Shown: positions 10,449-19,300 of the stretch, piece after piece
How the letters are laid out: each line of letters opens with the position of its first letter
How positions within the stretch are numbered: the first letter of the stretch is position 1
Assembly: GCA_001829315.1 (NCBI GenBank)
Contig: MIAY01000011.1
Coordinates: forward strand, 1 to 64,000
Source of the DNA: Spirochaetes bacterium GWE1_32_154
GTDB lineage: Bacteria > Spirochaetota > GWE2-31-10
Length of the DNA stretch: 64,000 nt
Direction: 5' to 3'
Made by a program: the position numbers and the translations under genes
The notes under the pieces: generated by a model
What the model was told of the DNA's origin: nothing
Seen by the model: only the letters and a program-made list of their open reading frames with translations
Databases searched by the model: none

Positions 10449-10549
10449 TAAGTTTTCAAGACGCATACACAGAGGTTTTCTGTAGAAATGAGAGTAATGT
10501 TTCAAGAAAACGATAAAAAGAACTGTAAATTCGAAGGTCATTTTACTTC
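10449..10549. other. Spacer between lipoprotein gene and Uma2 remnant
   Basis: No gene, promoter or hairpin I can support. It may hold the unrecognisable 5' end of the decayed Uma2 copy. Confidence 0.4.
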
Positions 10550-10842
10550 ATAAACGGGGTCGTCTATAATATAAGCCCGGCTCCTATGAGAATTTATTAG
10601 AAGATTTCAGGTGATTTATTTTTTTTATAAAGGCGTATTTAATAGATAAAATTGAGAAGTTTTATTTGTATGAAAAATATGAAGTAAAAGAATACTGGAT
10701 AGTATATCCCGGTGAAAAAATAGTTGAGATTTATATTTTAACTGAAAGGAAATATGGAATTCCGCAAGTTTACGGAATGGACGATAAAATATTAGTAAAG
10801 CATTTAGATGATTATGTTTTAGATTTAAAAGATGTTTTTTAA
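10550..10842 (+). pseudogene. Decayed second Uma2-family gene
   Basis: Two blocks match the intact Uma2 gene at 8542. Block one (10550-10624) gives I-N-G-V-V-Y-N-I-S-P-A-P, an in-frame TAG at 10598, then K-I-S-G-D-L-F-F. Block two (10645-10842), in another frame, gives D-K-I-E-K-F-Y-L-Y-E, then V-K-E-Y-W-I-V-Y-P-G-E-K and runs to the family C-terminus with a TAA. About 80 central codons are missing between the blocks. The stop, deletion and frame change make this a clear pseudogene. Confidence 0.85.
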
Positions 10843-11017
10843 GAAAAAATGTAATATTTGTTATATATTTAATAGACAAATGTTTATTCCTGGCTTAAAT
10901 AATTATCGACAAAAATTACTAAAATGAATTATTCTTATTGAGATAATCTTGAAAAGATTAGTAAATTGTTGATTGATGTGTCTATAGGTATCCTAAAAAT
11001 ATTAAAGAGGTGTTATT

Positions 11018-11662
11018 ATGGGGGCATTTTTACATGTTAATTTGCCGTTTGAAATTGCATTATCGATATCAATCGGTGAAGATGAAGAACTTTTTTCACC
11101 TGATGACTATTTAGAAGATAAATATAAGCCATATTTTCAATTGCTATATTCCAAAAAGAGAGAGAGAATTACTTCTATTGGTGATTTCAAAAGAACATTT
11201 TATTACCAGGAGATAGTATTTGAATTAAAAGATAAGTATTTTAATGAAATAAAAGAGATGATAAAAAACTTCTGGAATGAAGTTTCTAATCATCCGACTA
11301 ATAAAAATAAAAGCTTGATTAACACTAGTTTTCTAGCTGATTTTATAAATAAATGTTATGATGGTTTACAAATTTCAAAAGAAACTATTGATGAATTAGA
11401 TGATTTATTGAAATGTGTAGACTCAAATTATTTTTTAAGAACTGAAAAATTACCTGAAATAGTTGTATATTGCGGGTATCCAATAGAGGATCGAGAAAAT
11501 GTCAGTAGTTCACTAAACTGTTTTTCAATACTCATGTTTTGGGAGAAGCTTGGAATTGAAAGAGATTTAGAAGAAGATTTTATATTTATGACAAACGAAA
11601 TAAAACGAAAAATAGCAGAAAAGTATAAAGTTGCCGAATTGCTTTGTGTAATGGGGTATTAG
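11018..11662 (+). CDS. Hypothetical protein, 214 residues
   Basis: Good start: AGAGGTG a few bases before the ATG. No signal peptide or membrane segment is apparent. The protein is acidic and lysine-rich with mixed alpha/beta character; the N-terminus 'H-V-N-L-P-F-E-I-A-L-S-I-S-I-G' looks like a beta strand, followed by amphipathic helices. I do not recognise a family. It stands alone between the Uma2 remnant and a minus-strand orphan gene, in a region with signs of duplication and decay, and may be an accessory gene. Confidence 0.65.
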   Translation: MGAFLHVNLPFEIALSISIGEDEELFSPDDYLEDKYKPYFQLLYSKKRERITSIGDFKRTFYYQEIVFELKDKYFNEIKEMIKNFWNEVSNHPTNKNKSLINTSFLADFINKCYDGLQISKETIDELDDLLKCVDSNYFLRTEKLPEIVVYCGYPIEDRENVSSSLNCFSILMFWEKLGIERDLEEDFIFMTNEIKRKIAEKYKVAELLCVMGY

Positions 11663-11728
11663 TATCTCTAAAGATATACTGGTTTAAATGATGTGGACAT
11701 CACATTGAATTTTATTCTGTTTACTTTT

Positions 11729-11743
11729 GAGCCTCTTGCAAAA
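11729..11743. repeat. Solo arm of the miniature hairpin repeat
   Basis: GAGCCTCTTGCAAAA matches the terminal arm of the elements at 33888 and 34244. No inverted partner arm is found within 80 bases, so this is a half copy or a chance match. Confidence 0.35.
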
Positions 11744-11850
11744 TGTGTTAAGAACTGTAACTTCGGGGTATGTTCTTCATGTACTCAATATTATATGATT
11801 AGTTATGAAAATCTAAATAGTGTTTAGAATGATTTAGGGATTCTTTGTTT

Positions 11851-12339
11851 TTATGTATATCCGGCAAGAAAGTGTATTCTATAGTTAGTGTTGATATGGA
11901 TGCATCGGGTTGTTTTTATATTTTCATCCACCATATGTGATCTGATATTTGAATAACACCTCAATACATCCTTATTAAATTCTGTAACCATCCTAATCAA
12001 CTTAAAAATACTCTTTTCACATTTAATCAGAAAAAATCTCAAAATACACCTCAAAACTGACCCGATACTAAAAGTCCCAAACCGATAATGCAAATATCTC
12101 AATCGTTCAAACATAGATTCTTTAATATCAATAAAAACATCACATGAAAAATTAACCCCATCCTTAATAAAAATATGCTCTATAGGATGTAAGTCAAATT
12201 CATTAACTAACTCAGTCATTCTACCCAAAACTCGATTAACATAAGTTGACCTGCTAACACATGAACTAATAGCACGTTTATCAATAGCAGCTAATAATTT
12301 TCTATCAATCTTTACATGAAACCTGTGATATTTAATCAT
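11851..12339 (-). CDS. Hypothetical protein with possible ribbon-helix-helix N-terminus
   Basis: The start is ATG 12339, preceded by GGAGG with good spacing; the GTG four codons upstream falls at the ribosome site. The 162-residue product is basic. Residues 1-40 alternate hydrophobic and basic in a strand ('H-R-F-H-V-K-I'), then two helices with 'S-R-S-T-Y-V-N-R-V-L', a pattern compatible with ribbon-helix-helix DNA-binding proteins. The remainder is Cys- and Phe-rich ('R-C-I-L-R-F-F-L-I-K-C') and not recognised. Function unknown; DNA binding is inference. Confidence 0.55.
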   Translation of the reverse strand: MIKYHRFHVKIDRKLLAAIDKRAISSCVSRSTYVNRVLGRMTELVNEFDLHPIEHIFIKDGVNFSCDVFIDIKESMFERLRYLHYRFGTFSIGSVLRCILRFFLIKCEKSIFKLIRMVTEFNKDVLRCYSNIRSHMVDENIKTTRCIHINTNYRIHFLAGYT

Positions 12340-12433
12340 AATAACCTCCACTTTTATTAAATCAGAAAAAGTGTTTTTTCAATTAAAATAAATTAAATAT
12401 TTTTTATCGATTAAAAATAAATCAAAAATATTA

Positions 12434-12462
12434 TTGCAGTAAAAAAAACTATATGTTATATT
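12434..12462 (+). promoter_or_regulatory. Putative promoter of the nrd operon
   Basis: TTGCAG (12434-12439), a 17-base spacer and TATATT (12457-12462). The -10 is good and the -35 weak. The next element downstream is the NrdR-box-like palindrome at 12494. Confidence 0.5.
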
Positions 12463-12489
12463 TAGTGCATACGAGTAAATATATTTAAA

Positions 12490-12519
12490 AATAACACTAT
12501 CTGTAGTGTTATTTTTTTT
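12490..12519 (+). promoter_or_regulatory. NrdR-box-like palindrome, also hairpin plus U-run
   Basis: ACACTATCTGTAGTGT (12494-12509) closely matches the NrdR box consensus ACACwATATaTwGTGT and lies about 50 bases before nrdR. A 10-bp stem (12490-12499 with 12504-12513) followed by T6 also gives it intrinsic-terminator form. A weaker box-like sequence (12 of 16) lies at 12446-12461, but its spacing differs from the usual paired boxes. Confidence 0.6.
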
Positions 12520-12560
12520 GTGTCTTCTCCGATAAATAATGTATAAGTTATGGATATAAA

Positions 12561-13016
12561 ATGAAATGTCCCAATTGCGGATCAACAGATGATAGAGTTT
12601 TAGAGTCAAGGCAGATAGCAGAAGGCAGCTCAATTCGTAGAAGAAGGGTTTGTAATAGTTGTGAATACCGCTTCACTTCATATGAGCATATTGAAGAAAA
12701 AAAATTAATGATAGTGAAAAAAGATAATAGACGTGAAGAATTTTCTCGTGATAAACTATCAAGAGGGTTACAAAAAGCGTGCGAGAAAAGACCCGTTTCT
12801 CAACCGTCCATTGATCAGTCGGTAATAGAAATTCATGAAAAGGCTAATTTTATGGCAGGAGATACTCATGAAATAAACAGTATTAAACTTGGCGAAATTG
12901 TTATGGATAAACTGAAGGAGCTTGATCTTGTAGCTTACATCAGATTTGCAAGTGTTTATAAACAATTCGATGATGTAAAAGAATTTATAAAAGAAATAAA
13001 GAAAATAAATAAATAA
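12561..13016 (+). CDS. nrdR: NrdR, transcriptional repressor of ribonucleotide reductase genes
   Basis: 151 residues, the usual length. It has an N-terminal zinc ribbon (C3-P-N-C6 and C31-N-S-C34) with the R-R-R-R cluster between, followed by an ATP-cone domain from about residue 48 ('K-K-D-N-R-R-E-E-F-S-R-D-K-L'). NrdR senses ATP/dATP and represses nrd operons by binding paired 16-bp boxes. It is the first gene of an operon with nrdD, a radical/redoxin gene and nrdG, and the palindrome in its leader suggests autoregulation. The ribosome site is weak. Confidence 0.96.
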   Translation: MKCPNCGSTDDRVLESRQIAEGSSIRRRRVCNSCEYRFTSYEHIEEKKLMIVKKDNRREEFSRDKLSRGLQKACEKRPVSQPSIDQSVIEIHEKANFMAGDTHEINSIKLGEIVMDKLKELDLVAYIRFASVYKQFDDVKEFIKEIKKINK

Positions 13017-13050
13017 AATTTGTATGGCTTTTTAATTGGGGGGAGATGTC

Positions 13051-15144
13051 ATGAGTCGATGGCGAAAAGAGGTGCTTGGTGTAGAATCAGCAGGTGAAAA
13101 ATTTGTAATAAAACACATTATTAAAAGAGACGGTCAACTTGAAATGTACAGCAGAGAAAAGTTGTTTAGTGCAATAATGAATGCTGCATCGGCAATTGAT
13201 AACTCGGATGTTGATTTGGTTAACAGACTCACTGATAACACTGAAGTGAAAATAAAACAATTGATGCTGAAAAGACACCAGAATTCTGCACCGGCTATTG
13301 AAGAAATTCAGGATATGATAGAAGAAGTTTTAATTGAAGACAGACAGGTTGCTATTGCAAAGGCTTTTATTTTGTACCGGGCAAAACATCAGTCAATTCG
13401 TGATACTAAAGAATTATTTCTTGATATAAATGAAACAATGGAAGGCTACCTTGCTCAGACCGATTGGCGGGTCAATGAAAATGCAAATGTTAATTATTCA
13501 TTAGGTGGTTTAATACTTCATAATTCCGGAACAATTACCGCAAATTATTGGTTAAATAATATTTATCCTAAAGAAATTGGAGAAGCGCATATCAATGCTG
13601 ATTATCATATTCATGATTTATCAATGTTTTCCGGTTATTGCGCGGGTTGGTCATTGCGACAATTAACCGAAGAAGGATTGGGCGGTGTTGAAGGTAAAAT
13701 CAGTTCTAAACCATCCAAACATCTGTATACACTTATATTTCAAATGGTAAACTTTCTTGGTATAATGCAAAATGAATGGGCAGGGGCTCAGGCATTTTCA
13801 AGTTTTGATACGTATTTAGCACCATTTGTGAGAGCAGATGATTTAAATTATCTTGAAGTAAAACAGGCAGTTCAGAGTTTTGTTTTTGGTGTCAATATTC
13901 CTTCGCGATGGGGGAGTCAGGCACCTTTTACTAATATTACATTAGATTGGATCGTTCCGACAGATATGCGTGATAAACCTGCAATTGTTGGTGGTGAACA
14001 ATACAAAAATTATACGTATGGTGATTTTCAACATGAAATGAATATGATAAATAAAGCATTTCTTGAAATTATGCTCGATGGTGATGCAAATGGCCGTGGT
14101 TTTCAATATCCGATACCGACATATAATGTAACAAAAGATTTTGATTGGGATAGTGAAAATGCTAAATTGCTTTTTGAGATGACTGCAAAATATGGAACAC
14201 CTTATTTCCAGAATTTTATAAACAGTGATTTGGATCCGAGCGATGTTCGAAGTATGTGTTGCAGACTTCAGCTTGATAAACGTGAGCTAAGAAAGAAGGG
14301 CGGTGGTTTATTTGGTGCTGATGAGTTTACCGGGTCAATAGGTGTAGTAACAATAAATCTTCCGAGAATTGGTTATTTAACTAAAACGAAGGATGAGTTT
14401 TTCAAGCGATTAACACATTTTATGAATCTTGCAGCGAAATCACTTGTAATTAAAAGAAAAGTAATTAATCGACTAATGGAAAATGGCTTATTTCCATATA
14501 CAAAACGTTATTTAAAACATCTCAACAATCATTTTTCAACAATCGGTGTAAATGGGATGAATGAGTGTTTATTAAACTTTCTGGGTAAAGATATTGTTTC
14601 AGAAGAAGGTCGTAAATTTGCACTTGAAATACTTGATTTTATGCGAAAAAAACTTGCTGACTTACAGGAAGAAACCGATGATTTATTCAATCTCGAAGCA
14701 ACACCTGCTGAAAGTACCAGTTACAGACTTGCAAAACAGGATAAAAAGAATTTTCCTGATATTATAACATCAGGTAAAGAAGATCCGTTTTATACCAATT
14801 CATCACAACTTCCTGTTGATTATACCGATGATATTTTTGAGGCATTAGACCATCAGGATGAATTGCAGACACGATATACCGGTGGAACAGTTTTTCATGC
14901 GTTTATTGGTGAAGCAATTTCTGATTGGGAGTCATGCAAGAAAATGGTTAAAGCAATAGCGTATAATTATCGATTACCATATTTTACAATAAGTCCAACA
15001 TTTTCAATTTGTCCGAAACACGGATATTTAAAAGGTGAGCATTTTAATTGTTACAAATGTGAATTAGAAAAAAAAGAAGAGTTAAAATTAAAAATAAAAG
15101 AATTAAAGGCAAAGAAAGACAATTTCATTGCTTTAAATAAATAA
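13051..15144 (+). CDS. nrdD: Anaerobic (class III) ribonucleoside-triphosphate reductase, catalytic part; lacks glycyl-radical segment
   Basis: The start is ATG 13051 behind a G6-AG ribosome site, not the TTG at 13036 that lies in that site. 697 residues. N-terminal ATP-cone (about 10-105), then the ten-stranded catalytic barrel. Visible motifs are 'F-S-G-Y-C-A-G-W' (C197), 'R-S-M-C-C-R-L' (C403/C404, candidate thiyl-radical site) and 'N-G-M-N-E' (N501, E505). A zinc site follows: C654-P-K-H-G, C667-Y-K-C670. A conserved Asn/Glu pair is reported for thioredoxin-dependent class III enzymes, so E505 may place it in that subtype (inference). After C670 the protein runs only into a 27-residue charged coiled-coil-like tail and stops. 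The usual R-V-x-G-Y radical motif is absent and is found at the start of the next gene. Confidence 0.93.
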   Translation: MSRWRKEVLGVESAGEKFVIKHIIKRDGQLEMYSREKLFSAIMNAASAIDNSDVDLVNRLTDNTEVKIKQLMLKRHQNSAPAIEEIQDMIEEVLIEDRQVAIAKAFILYRAKHQSIRDTKELFLDINETMEGYLAQTDWRVNENANVNYSLGGLILHNSGTITANYWLNNIYPKEIGEAHINADYHIHDLSMFSGYCAGWSLRQLTEEGLGGVEGKISSKPSKHLYTLIFQMVNFLGIMQNEWAGAQAFSSFDTYLAPFVRADDLNYLEVKQAVQSFVFGVNIPSRWGSQAPFTNITLDWIVPTDMRDKPAIVGGEQYKNYTYGDFQHEMNMINKAFLEIMLDGDANGRGFQYPIPTYNVTKDFDWDSENAKLLFEMTAKYGTPYFQNFINSDLDPSDVRSMCCRLQLDKRELRKKGGGLFGADEFTGSIGVVTINLPRIGYLTKTKDEFFKRLTHFMNLAAKSLVIKRKVINRLMENGLFPYTKRYLKHLNNHFSTIGVNGMNECLLNFLGKDIVSEEGRKFALEILDFMRKKLADLQEETDDLFNLEATPAESTSYRLAKQDKKNFPDIITSGKEDPFYTNSSQLPVDYTDDIFEALDHQDELQTRYTGGTVFHAFIGEAISDWESCKKMVKAIAYNYRLPYFTISPTFSICPKHGYLKGEHFNCYKCELEKKEELKLKIKELKAKKDNFIALNK

Positions 15145-15146
15145 TT

Positions 15147-15155
15147 GGGGGGGGG
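15147..15155 (+). repeat. G9 homopolymer used as ribosome-binding site
   Basis: Nine Gs lie between the nrdD stop (15142-15144) and the ATG at 15158, where the Shine-Dalgarno should be. nrdD itself has a G6-AG site. Slippage here would change spacing to the start codon, not reading frame. Confidence 0.7.
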
Positions 15156-15157
15156 AT

Positions 15158-15685
15158 ATGGAAAGGTTTATTAATGAGATTGATGGGGAAATTGCTTCTT
15201 TGGAGGCACAGTTACTAACCGTAAAAGGAACGGATACTGAGGTTTACACACGAATTGTCGGGTATCACAGGGCTTTAAGTAACTGGAACAAAGGTAAAAG
15301 AGAAGAGTATAATCACCGGGTTTGTTTTGATGCTGATAAATGGTTATCAAATGAAATCGTTGATAAACATTCATCAAACATTGTAATGAGAAACGAAACT
15401 GATTTTTCATTTACCACATATGGTAATGTCTCAAAATATGTATTTTTCTATGGTGAATATTGCAGAAATTGTAAACCGGTTAAAGATTACATTGATCAAA
15501 TCGCAATTGAAGGTGAAAAAGTTGATGTTGGTTCTGACTTGGGACTCAATATTGCCCGACAGTATAATGTAACGACAACACCCACTGTAATAATGCTTGA
15601 TACAAACAATCAGGTAATCGCAAAATTACATTCAAAAGAAGAACTTATTTCATTCACAAATAAATTTGATGAAGCCATAGCGTAA
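15158..15685 (+). CDS. Separate glycyl-radical segment of NrdD fused to a thioredoxin-fold domain
   Basis: 175 residues. Residues 1-24 are helix-forming. Residues 28-57 carry the C-terminal signature of class III reductases: E-V-Y-T-R-I-V-G35-Y, then W-N-K-G-K-R-E-E-Y and R-V-C-F. G35 is the candidate glycyl radical residue. Residues 90-175 form a thioredoxin-like domain: strand 'K-Y-V-F-F-Y', redox motif C102-R-N-C105, and a cis-proline 'T-T-T-P-T-V-I-M-L'. The gene follows nrdD by 13 bases and overlaps nrdG in a TAATG. I infer that the product associates with NrdD, supplies the radical glycine activated by NrdG, and delivers electrons through its own CxxC. The nrdD stop lies before the G-run, so a single slip in that run cannot join the two frames. 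Confidence 0.85.
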   Translation: MERFINEIDGEIASLEAQLLTVKGTDTEVYTRIVGYHRALSNWNKGKREEYNHRVCFDADKWLSNEIVDKHSSNIVMRNETDFSFTTYGNVSKYVFFYGEYCRNCKPVKDYIDQIAIEGEKVDVGSDLGLNIARQYNVTTTPTVIMLDTNNQVIAKLHSKEELISFTNKFDEAIA

Positions 15686-16383
15686 TGAATTTTTATGGTT
15701 TTCACAAAACAACTCTTTTGGAATACCCAAAACATATTGCATCCATTTTATTTACACTCGGGTGCAATATGCGTTGTCCGTTCTGTCATAATGCTGAATT
15801 AGTAGAATCTTCCAAAAATGAACCGGTTATTAATGATGCCGGTTTTTTTCAGTTTCTTGAAAAACGAAAAGGCATCCTGGAGGCCGTTTGCATAAGTGGT
15901 GGTGAGCCGTTAATGTATGAAGCACATCTTATTGATTTTATCGATAAAGTAAAATCAAAAGGGTTAAAGGTTAAAATCGATACAAACGGTTCATTTCCTG
16001 ATGTGTTAAAAAAACTTGATGTAGATTATATAGCGTTGGATATTAAAACTTCTTTCGAAAATTATCATAAAATTGGTTATACCGGCGAAAATATTGTTGA
16101 TAAAATCAAGGAATCTCTTGATTATGTTATGAATATTTTTACTAACGAGTATGAATTGAGAACGACTGTTGTTCCCGGTATTGTTGATTTACATGATATT
16201 AAACAAATTGCACTACACATTCAAGGTGCAAAAAACTATGTTCTCAGTCAGTTCCGACCAATGAATACACTTGATAATGCGTTTGCATTTGTAAAACCAT
16301 ATCCAATAGAGTATATTGAAGAAATGAAATCTTTTTGTGTACAACAGGGCATTGTTACAGAAATTCGCGCAAATTATAACTGA
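15685..16383 (+). CDS. nrdG: Anaerobic ribonucleotide reductase activating enzyme (radical SAM)
   Basis: 232 residues. It opens with 'T-L-L-E-Y-P' and the radical SAM cluster motif C-N-M-R-C-P-F-C (CxxxCxxC), then 'S-G-G-E-P-L' for SAM binding and 'K-I-D-T-N-G'. It installs the glycyl radical on class III reductase using SAM and a 4Fe-4S cluster. The start codon overlaps the stop of the preceding radical/redoxin gene, implying translational coupling; its direct substrate here is probably G35 of that protein. Length and motifs resemble the NrdG/PflA-like subgroup annotated as anaerobic NTP reductase activators. Confidence 0.92.
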   Translation: MNFYGFHKTTLLEYPKHIASILFTLGCNMRCPFCHNAELVESSKNEPVINDAGFFQFLEKRKGILEAVCISGGEPLMYEAHLIDFIDKVKSKGLKVKIDTNGSFPDVLKKLDVDYIALDIKTSFENYHKIGYTGENIVDKIKESLDYVMNIFTNEYELRTTVVPGIVDLHDIKQIALHIQGAKNYVLSQFRPMNTLDNAFAFVKPYPIEYIEEMKSFCVQQGIVTEIRANYN

Positions 16384-16396
16384 TTTTGGAGGCTCC

Positions 16397-19300
16397 ATGA
16401 AAGTAAAAATTATTTTTTCTACCATTTGTATGATATTTTTAGTAATATCCTGCACTTCAAATGGGATAGAAGAAGCAAATAATGATACAAAAACAACGTC
16501 TCAAGACCCGGGACTTCCTGCAATGCCACCGGAATGGGAAACTGTCCTTGAAAAATCAACACTTCCTGTACTTCAAACAAATCTTGGAGGCTCTCCTGAT
16601 CTTGAATGGAGATATGCAAATGCAGTTCTTGGCGGTGAAGTCTGGATTGAAGGTTCACTTGGACCTGTACCAAATGATATATTAAAAACTATTCCAATTA
16701 CTGAAACCGGTTGGCCGAAACAACTGCCTGCTGATTTGAGAGTGACTTTATCAACATACTATTCACATAAAAAAGATACTAAACCGGGTGAATTGCGTTC
16801 AAAAGGATCAGAAGCTGTTACCGGGCTTTATGTAATAACATGGAAAGGAAAAACATTACCTGCTGCCGACGGGAAATCACAGTTTAGCATACTTGACATA
16901 CAAAATGATAGCGATCCGGTTTATGGCACACAGTTTTGTGTCGCCGGTGAAAATCGAGTGATCGCAAAAGTTCGTGACTCAAAAAGAGGTGTTAATGTTT
17001 CATATCGTTTACCGGATCCTGCTGATCCGATACGGGATATAAAAATATGGACACCGAATGATCATGGAATGGGTCTTAATGTTGATATTAGTACATACAA
17101 TCCTGTCACATTAGGTCCGGGTACATTATCATTGTATTGTACAGAACCTGCTCCCGGGGAAATTGAGCCGATTTGGCATCCAAAATATATTGCCCATCTT
17201 ACCGATGACCCGAGCGGGGTGATACGGTTTATGGGATATTTGAATATAAATGGTTTGCCCGCCGATGAACCACCATTGGAATGGGCTGATTCCATGCCTT
17301 CAATATATACCGTAACAAATCTTGTCGGTATTGATCCTGAAAATTATTTCAGGTATCCTGTTTCATCTTTTCGCGGTCGTTGCCGTATACCTTATGAATG
17401 GATACTCGATCTTTGCAATGTTGTAAAAAAGGATGCGTGGTTGCAAGTGCCACATGTTGCTACAAAAGGCCATATAGAAGGTTTAGCAACATTAACAGCT
17501 TCAAAACTCAATCAAAGTCATCGTGTATGGTTTGAATTTTCAAATGAATTATGGAATACTTTTTCTCCTTATCTGCCTCAGTATAATGCTGCAAAAAAAC
17601 ATGGTGAATCATTCGGAAAATCTCAAGGGTGGGGAAGTGGTAATCTTCAAGCACAGGCAGTCAGGTATTTTGAAAATGCCTGGTATAAAAATGGCGGTTC
17701 TGATGATCGGCTTATAAATGTTATTGCCGGTTTTGCCATATCTACTGGATATAATACAGAAGTACTAGAGGGTGTGGGGGCTTTATCATCAACATTAGCT
17801 GAGGTTTTTGCTATTACGACGTATTTTGGTTCAGAATTAACCAATAAATTATATAATTTACCGTATGGCGATGGTAATCCGGATGAATCTGTTTACCTTG
17901 AGGCAAAAGAGAGTTTAAGAGGTTCAATATATAGTGATTATGAAGCATGGCAGGCGAATGCAAATCTTTGTCATACATATAAAGTCGGGATGGTTGCTTA
18001 TGAAGGAGGTTCGCATGTTCTTGCATCAGGTTATGGTGATTGGGATAATCCTTCTCACGCTGCATTTATGAACTTTCTTGAAAATCTTCATAAGCATCCT
18101 GTAATGAGAGATTTGTATCTTGAACACTGGGCTTTATGGTCAACCGCCGGCGGAAGGACTGCAAGTCTTTTTGTTGATATTGGCGGATACGGGTTTTACG
18201 GATACTGGGGGGCAAAAGAAGATGTTACTGAAAACCCCGATGAATCACCCCGCTGGAAGGCTGCACAGGATTTTGAATCATTACAAAAAGGGGTGAGAGC
18301 TTTTGACGAGCCTTTGGGAACAAAACCAAATTTACAGGATACCAGGTTATTTCGCGGTGAAGTAAATCTGCCTTTTGAAACAACGATAACTGCTTTAGAA
18401 GGAGACGGGGAACTTAAATATGCAGTAATTGGTGGCAGTTTGCCGGAGGAAACAAAATCATCTTCAACAAATAGTGGAATAAGTATTACGGGAACTCCGG
18501 GTAAACTGGAAGTAGCACGATTTATAATTCGTGTAACAGATCAGGAGGGTGATCCTGATTATGGTGTTTTTAGAGTCAATATTGATCCTTCAGGAACGAC
18601 AACCGGGCGACTTTTACTTTTTGATCCGCAAACTCTTCCGGCAGCAAGTCTTGAAAAATCTCAAAATGATCAGGGGTATACAACACGATTTGATGTTAAT
18701 CGAGCAAAAATAACTGATACATCGGGAACCGAACCGCGTATATATGTTCCGTTTAATGCTGATGAACCATCATTTAAGGAACATTATATTGATAGTTCAG
18801 TTACAGTATTACCAACATCCCCTTTTGCACCTTCAATCGGTTGTTCACTTACATTTTTAACCGGTGAATTTAACGAATCTAATACTGTCACCTGGGATAA
18901 CAGTCATAATGCTCCGGTTCTCTGGGTTGGGTTACGAAATAAAGCATTTTCGGGTTGGTTAGGTTCAAGTCTTGATTTGTCTGATACAAATCGTTTTGGT
19001 GTACCGACTGTTTTTGATATGCTGTTAATCTGGCGAAGAGATCAGATGGAAGCGTCACCTGAAAAAGTTGTTTCTTTTGGTTCAGGTTCAGGTGAATCAA
19101 GTCTTATTATGGAAAGTGACGGTATTTATGCAGATGTTATTCTGATGCGGTATGTCATTCGTACGAAAGATTCAGGTGGCGTTACTCATTATTATTTATC
19201 AGAGAAGAAATGGACAGACGCATCACCCGGACGGTTTGAACTAACCGATTTTAATAATTCATCGAATACCGGAAAAAGATGGGCTGTTTTTACACCGGCA

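Noticed and set aside
10625-10879. Minus-strand 84-codon frame
   Set aside because: It is antisense to the second block of the Uma2 pseudogene.
12379-12633. Minus-strand 84-codon frame across the nrd promoter
   Set aside because: It covers the promoter, NrdR box and start of nrdR, is Tyr/Ile/Asn-rich and has no ribosome site.
15060-15230. The nrdD / radical-redoxin split as a simple frameshift in the G-run
   Set aside because: The nrdD stop (15142-15144) comes before the G9 tract, so adding or removing Gs cannot fuse the frames. The second gene has its own ATG and upstream site. A more distant error is still possible and is listed as a refutation test.
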